A stretch of 8,284 nucleotides of DNA from Candidatus Omnitrophota bacterium (lineage in GTDB: Bacteria > NPL-UPA2 > BS750m-G34), in contig JADHWT010000046.1 in the NCBI GenBank assembly GCA_016783345.1, forward strand, positions 1 through 8,284, given 5' to 3'. Below the pieces are notes generated by a model. That model saw only the letters and a program-made list of their open reading frames with translations, did not search any database and had not been told where the DNA came from. Shown here one piece after another: positions 5,313-8,284 of this stretch (position 1 is its first letter; every line of letters begins with the position of its first letter). The position numbers were made by a program, and so were the translations under genes.

Positions 5313-6923
5313 TTTATATTTTATGATGGCGTATTCATAACTATCCACCAGCGCCTCCCAGCTGGCCTCAAGGATATCTGTGGACAACCCCACTGTCCCC
5401 CAGACCTTCTCGCCGTCGGTGAATTCCATAAGCGCCCTGGCCTCAGATGCAGTGCCCTTCTCTTCCCCCACGATGCGAACCTTATAATCGCTCATCTCTA
5501 ACTTCTTTAGATATCCCGGGGCCACACCCAGGGACGGGGCCAGTTCCAGCAATGCCTCCATCAAGGCATAGTGAAGGGCATTTACCGGGCCATTACCTTC
5601 TGCAACCTTGTGGACAACTGTTTCTCCGCAGCCAACCTTTATGGTAGCCTCAGAAAAAATCTTGGCCCCCTCTTTTTTCTCCTCTATTACCCGATGATCC
5701 AATATCCTGAAGGGTTTTATATATGTCTTTATGGCCTTCTTCACCAATAATTCAAAGGACGCCTCAGCCCCTTCAAATTGATAACCTTCTTTTTCTAATT
5801 GTTTTATCTGTGCCAGGATCTCCCTGGCCTCGGGTGTATCCTTCTCCAGATCCACACCAAACTCCCTGGCCTTTAAAACCAGGTTAGACCTTCCTGAAAG
5901 CTCGGATACCAATACCCTTCTTCGATTTCCAACTGTCTCCGGCTCGATATCCTCATATGTAGCGGGATCTACAAGCACTGCGCTAACCCGGATCCCTCCC
6001 TTATGCGCGAAGGCGCTATTTCCAACAAATGGTTGATATTCATTGTGCGATAGATTGGCGATCTCGCTTGTATATCGGGATACCTCGGTGAGCATGGCAA
6101 GCTGCTTATCGCTCACGCATTCTATGCCCAATTTTAGCTTCAAAAGGGGTATCAATGTGCACAGGTCTAAATTACCGCATTTCTCTCCATAACCATTTAT
6201 AGTGGCCACCACCAAACCAGCACCGGCCTTTATTCCAGCCAGGGCATTGGCGCAAGCTAAGCCTGCATCGTTGTGGACTTCTATGCCCGCCCCTTGCTTC
6301 GCAGGGATGGCTTCGCCTAGAGAACCGAACGCTTTGGAAACACTACTTACAATCTCTCCCACTTCATCCGGTAGTGTGCCGCCATTGGTATCAGCCAGGA
6401 TGAGAAAATCAACCCCGCTTTTCAAGGCAGCATCAATTGTGGCCATGGCATATTTTTTATCGGACTTATATCCGTCAAAGAAATGCTCTGCAGTAAAAAA
6501 AAGTTCTTCTGTATGGGGCTTAATATGCTTTATGGTCTCAGATATCATATTCAGATTCTCATCCTTTGTTGTCCGGAGCGCCCGCTCCACATGGAAGTCC
6601 CAGGCCTTTCCATAGATATTTATGGCGTCTGCCCTTGCCTTTATAACCAGATCGAGCTTTTTGTCCTCCTGGCAGGTGATGTGTGGCTTTCGAGTAGCAC
6701 AGAAGGCACTAACCTTGGAATGTTTTAGATGGAGGTCCTTGACTTTATCGAAAAATTCGCTTTCCCTCGGGCTTGTGCCGGGCCATCCACCTTCTATATA
6801 ATGGATCCCCAGCATATCAAGCCTCCTGGCAATCTTAAGCTTATCATCGACGGAAAATGATATGCCGGCGGTCTGGGCCCCGTCCCGCAATGTGCTGTCG
6901 TATAACTTTACGGACTTTTTCAT
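5307..6923 (-). CDS. cimA: (R)-citramalate synthase (CimA, LeuA/HMGL family)
   Basis: Condenses acetyl-CoA with pyruvate to (R)-citramalate, the first step of the pyruvate route to 2-oxobutyrate and isoleucine. The 538 residues match the long CimA subfamily. The TIM-barrel domain (about 1-285) begins with KLYDSTLRDGAQ (R13, D14) and has YIEGGWPGTSPRE, ADTNGGTLP and INGYGEKCGN (N251). The C-terminal LeuA-type regulatory domain covers about 400-530. GGWPG and GYGEKCGN favour CimA over isopropylmalate or homocitrate synthase. Two oddities stand out. The usual HxHND metal motif reads E215-V-H217-N-D. Just before it, residues 202-211 (GEAIPAKQG region) look like a short insertion, encoded by tandem hairpins that share a 15-mer with the ligase gene. 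The ATG shares one base with the cutA stop (TAATG), with AGAGGT 9 nt upstream. Isoleucine feedback through the C-terminal domain is expected from the family, not shown here. Confidence 0.92.
   Translation of the reverse strand: MKKSVKLYDSTLRDGAQTAGISFSVDDKLKIARRLDMLGIHYIEGGWPGTSPRESEFFDKVKDLHLKHSKVSAFCATRKPHITCQEDKKLDLVIKARADAINIYGKAWDFHVERALRTTKDENLNMISETIKHIKPHTEELFFTAEHFFDGYKSDKKYAMATIDAALKSGVDFLILADTNGGTLPDEVGEIVSSVSKAFGSLGEAIPAKQGAGIEVHNDAGLACANALAGIKAGAGLVVATINGYGEKCGNLDLCTLIPLLKLKLGIECVSDKQLAMLTEVSRYTSEIANLSHNEYQPFVGNSAFAHKGGIRVSAVLVDPATYEDIEPETVGNRRRVLVSELSGRSNLVLKAREFGVDLEKDTPEAREILAQIKQLEKEGYQFEGAEASFELLVKKAIKTYIKPFRILDHRVIEEKKEGAKIFSEATIKVGCGETVVHKVAEGNGPVNALHYALMEALLELAPSLGVAPGYLKKLEMSDYKVRIVGEEKGTASEARALMEFTDGEKVWGTVGLSTDILEASWEALVDSYEYAIIKYKK
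6291..6319. repeat. Tandem mini-hairpins with shared 15-bp repeat, copy B (inside cimA)
   Basis: Hairpin 1 is CCC-t-TGC/TTC/GCA-GGG at 6291-6306. Hairpin 2 is GGC/TTC/GCC at 6309-6317. The 15-mer GGATGGCTTCGCCTA at 6305-6319 is identical to 723-737. It is read antisense within cimA and encodes residues 202-211, where family members usually go straight from the preceding helix into the strand before HND. It looks like an in-frame palindromic insertion. Confidence 0.5.
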
Positions 6924-7249
6924 TATCCAGTTACCTCTTTTATCCAGTTTAGATACCCCTGATTACCGCCTACTATGGGTATAGCTATTATCTCAGGGAC
7001 TTCGTAACTATGCGCCTCTTTAACCAGACTGATAATATCATCCAGCAGCGAGCCACGTGATTTAACAATTAAAAGGACCTCCCGGGATTTTTCTTTCTTG
7101 CCCTGCCACCAGAAATGGGAATCTATCTTCGGTATGATATTTACACATGCCGCCTTCTTTTGATCCAGCAATTTATCCGCTATGCCTTTAGCCTCTTCAT
7201 CTGTGCTTGCCGTTATAAAAACAACAATCCCCTGGTCTATCTCTACCAT
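6923..7249 (-). CDS. cutA: CutA1-like divalent cation tolerance protein
   Basis: Small trimeric PII-like-fold protein, 108 residues, normal family length. Characteristic pieces are VVFITASTDEEAKGIADKLL (9-28), the AACVNIIPKIDSHFWWQGK segment with the typical aromatic/Trp stretch, and the signature HSYEVPEIIAIPI followed by GNQGYLNWI. CutA was linked to copper tolerance in E. coli, but its molecular role remains uncertain and it is widespread. The ATG at 7249 has AAGGAG 7 nt upstream. It is the first gene of the cutA-cimA-buk-ptb cluster and its stop overlaps the cimA start (TAATG). No functional tie between CutA and citramalate or butyrate-type metabolism is established. Confidence 0.95.
   Translation of the reverse strand: MVEIDQGIVVFITASTDEEAKGIADKLLDQKKAACVNIIPKIDSHFWWQGKKEKSREVLLIVKSRGSLLDDIISLVKEAHSYEVPEIIAIPIVGGNQGYLNWIKEVTG
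6933..6938 (-). promoter_or_regulatory. Shine-Dalgarno of cimA inside cutA
   Basis: Minus-strand AGAGGT with a 9-nt spacer to the cimA ATG at 6923. It fixes the cimA start and, with TAATG, supports coupled translation. Confidence 0.7.
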
Positions 7250-7256
7250 TAGCCTT

Positions 7257-7262
7257 CTCCTT
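7257..7262 (-). promoter_or_regulatory. Shine-Dalgarno of cutA
   Basis: Minus-strand AAGGAG, 7 nt before the ATG at 7249, a clear ribosome binding site that decides this start. Confidence 0.8.
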
Positions 7263-7276
7263 CTAATACAGCACGT

Positions 7277-7306
7277 ATTATATCAGATTTAGCTTTGGTT
7301 TGGAAA
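7277..7306 (-). promoter_or_regulatory. Sigma-70-type promoter for the cutA-cimA-buk-ptb operon
   Basis: Minus-strand -35 TTTCCA (7306-7301), 18-nt spacer, perfect -10 TATAAT (7282-7277). The start of transcription would be near 7270, leaving a leader of about 21 nt that holds the cutA Shine-Dalgarno. Such a short leader leaves no room for a T-box or attenuator, so isoleucine control at RNA level is unlikely here. Confidence 0.65.
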
Positions 7307-7331
7307 GAATAGTTTGATATTTATTGAGGAG

Positions 7332-7787
7332 TTAATCCTCTTTTGATTTTATGTATCCTATTATTTCGCGCGCTGTAGGAAGTGTCATTAAGGATTCTCT
7401 AAAATCAGCATTTTGTAACAGGCGGGATATCCTGGCCAGCATTTTTAGATGAGGACCGGTTTCTCTGTCCGGGGAAACGATCATAAAAAAAAGATTTACA
7501 GGCTTACCATCGATTGAATCAAAGTCTCGCCCCTTTTTTGACCTGGCAAAAACAACTGCCTTTTCCTTAACTGAAGATGTCCTGGCGTGCGGGATAGCCA
7601 CCCCATTGCCTATGGCAGTACTACCGAGTTCCTCTCTATTCAGAAGAGCCTTGAGGAGTGTCTTTTTCGAAATAGCAGTGCTTTTTTTTATTACCGGAGA
7701 TATTAACTCTTTGATTATATCTTCTTTTTTATCAGACAAAAGGTTAAGGAGTATCAGCTCCTCGTGCATGAAATCAGAAAGTTTCAT
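7332..7787 (-). CDS. PTS EIIA component, nitrogen-regulatory/fructose type (PtsN-like)
   Basis: Phosphocarrier domain that accepts a phosphate from HPr or NPr on a histidine. The protein has 151 residues, a single EIIA type-2 domain of typical PtsN size. The start MKLSDFMHEELILLNL fits the family. The active-site His is H67 in AIGNGVAIPHAR, preceded by LLNREELGSTAIG. The stretch VNLFFMIVSPDRETGPHLKMLARISRLLQ (positions about 95-123) is the conserved second half with H112-like histidine near the active site. No EIIB or EIIC sequences accompany it in the window, so a regulatory role is more likely than sugar uptake. It follows the zinc-ribbon-like gene after 12 nt, with a weak purine-rich ribosome binding site. 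The next gene, cutA, has its own promoter. Confidence 0.9.
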   Translation of the reverse strand: MKLSDFMHEELILLNLLSDKKEDIIKELISPVIKKSTAISKKTLLKALLNREELGSTAIGNGVAIPHARTSSVKEKAVVFARSKKGRDFDSIDGKPVNLFFMIVSPDRETGPHLKMLARISRLLQNADFRESLMTLPTAREIIGYIKSKED

Positions 7788-7799
7788 CCGCCTTTTTTC

Positions 7800-8174
7800 T
7801 TACTCAAGAATTCGCATTGTAAGCTCTACTCTTCTGCCTTTAAATTTTTCTCTATTATGGTGCAGCCATGTGCTAAAGGTCTCAAAATTGTCCTGTATAA
7901 CCATTGTTACTCCGTCAGTTGACCGCACCTCACCCACTATCCTGGAGCCAAAAATCGCGCACACTTCTTTGCCCATATCTTTTCTAATTTCTACGGCAAT
8001 TTTATGCCCGCATCCCTCTTCACCTATTTCCTTCCTCCTCGAGCATACATGCCATACATAAAATTTCTTGTTAGGCGAAATGACATATTTATTCATACAA
8101 ACCATTGGCGTCCCGCAGTTTGCACAAAGGGCAGGGGTCCTTTTTTCTTTAAAGACCTTTGTGTGTGTGCCCAT
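7800..8174 (-). CDS. Small zinc-ribbon-like protein of unknown function
   Basis: I do not recognise this 124-residue protein. It is soluble, basic, and has a cysteine pattern suited to one zinc site: C17-A-N-C20 followed by C44 and C55 (with H42 and H57 close by). The spacing CxxC-x23-C-x10-C resembles zinc-ribbon proteins. A second part (about 70-124) is mixed alpha/beta in appearance and ends with WLHHNREKFKGRRVELTMRILE. The ATG at 8174 follows a -10 TATAAT at 8197-8192, implying a very short leader, and only a weak Shine-Dalgarno (GGA, about 9 nt upstream) is visible. It is followed 12 nt later by the EIIA gene, and the two are probably co-transcribed. A nucleic-acid-binding or regulatory role is possible, but that is inference from the cysteine layout only. 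Confidence 0.75.
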   Translation of the reverse strand: MGTHTKVFKEKRTPALCANCGTPMVCMNKYVISPNKKFYVWHVCSRRKEIGEEGCGHKIAVEIRKDMGKEVCAIFGSRIVGEVRSTDGVTMVIQDNFETFSTWLHHNREKFKGRRVELTMRILE

Positions 8175-8191
8175 CTTCTTTATTCCATATT

Positions 8192-8220
8192 ATTATAATA
8201 AGGGAATAAAACAAAGGGAA
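8192..8220 (-). promoter_or_regulatory. Probable promoter of the zinc-ribbon/EIIA gene pair
   Basis: Minus-strand -10 TATAAT (8197-8192) is perfect. The -35 at 17-nt spacing, TTCCCT (8220-8215), matches only half of the consensus. The -10 lies about 18 nt before the ATG, so the leader would be around 11 nt. Confidence 0.5.
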
Positions 8221-8237
8221 TTGATTGTGTAGATAAT

Positions 8238-8273
8238 GGGTATATAAAATACCCGTTGGACAGGAAGTCTAAC
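8238..8273. repeat. Two abutting hairpins in the upstream intergenic region
   Basis: First hairpin: GGGTAT (8238-8243), loop ATAAA, ATACCC (8249-8254), perfect. Second hairpin begins on the next base: GTTGGAC (8255-8261), loop AGGAA, GTCTAAC (8267-8273), seven pairs with one G.T in the plus-strand RNA. GGTATA (8239-8244) can alternatively pair with TATACC (8274-8279). There is no U-run on either side, so it is not a standard terminator. A REP/BIME-like element is the best guess. Confidence 0.5.
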
Positions 8274-8284
8274 TATACCTTAAA

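Noticed and set aside
6202..6615. Plus-strand open frame of 137 codons opposite cimA
   Set aside because: Antisense shadow of the conserved TIM-barrel coding region.
7326..7340. GAGGA/TCCTC inverted repeat at the end of the EIIA gene as a terminator
   Set aside because: Only 5 bp, overlaps the stop codon and has no T-run after it on the minus strand.
7606..8061. Plus-strand open frame of 151 codons opposite the EIIA and zinc-ribbon genes
   Set aside because: Spans two convincing minus-strand genes and has no recognisable motifs.

Overview
The window looks like a chromosomal segment from an uncultured anaerobic, Gram-negative-type bacterium. My best guess is Candidatus Omnitrophota or a neighbouring candidate phylum. 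That guess rests on the mix of gene types: an H-x-DG-type prepilin tail, an O-antigen-ligase/TPR fusion, a butyrate kinase and phosphate butyryltransferase pair, and CimA-type citramalate synthase. It is inference, not a database match. Nothing in the window is a complete mobile element, phage or CRISPR locus.

Left part, plus strand (1-1963): the C-terminal end of a prepilin-like protein, then a membrane O-antigen ligase/pilin-glycosylase-type protein with a C-terminal TPR region. The ligase reading frame extends well upstream of its first standard start codon. Its natural first residues appear to begin at an ATT codon 10 nt after the prepilin stop. Its last TPR is cut in half, and its 3' end overlaps the convergent gene by 22 nt.

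Middle-left, minus strand (3234 down to 1942): a strong sigma-70-type promoter, a tRNA-Leu(UAA) with encoded CCA, a small YdjM-like membrane protein with metal-ligand-like His/Asp residues, and a soluble DPM1-type polyprenyl-phosphate sugar synthase. The close spacing suggests that the tRNA and the two envelope genes share one transcript.

Centre, minus strand (7306 down to 3244): a promoter followed by cutA - cimA - buk - ptb, with stop/start overlaps at cutA/cimA (TAATG) and buk/ptb (ATGA). CimA makes citramalate from pyruvate and acetyl-CoA, the entry to the threonine-independent isoleucine route. Ptb and Buk convert an acyl-CoA to acyl-phosphate and then to acid plus ATP. The linkage suggests coupling between 2-oxobutyrate or branched-chain acyl-CoA metabolism and substrate-level phosphorylation.

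Right part, minus strand (8197 down to 7332): a small zinc-ribbon-like protein of unknown function, then a PTS EIIA(Ntr/Fru)-type protein. The upstream flank (8238-8273) carries two abutting hairpins.

The less ordinary signals are a 15-bp sequence shared between the ligase gene and the cimA gene (read from opposite strands, lying in tandem hairpins in cimA), a Glu in place of the first His of the HxHND metal motif in CimA, a REP-like palindrome that supplies the cimA stop codon, and the missing standard start codon of the ligase. I found no clear case for a wholly new multi-gene system.
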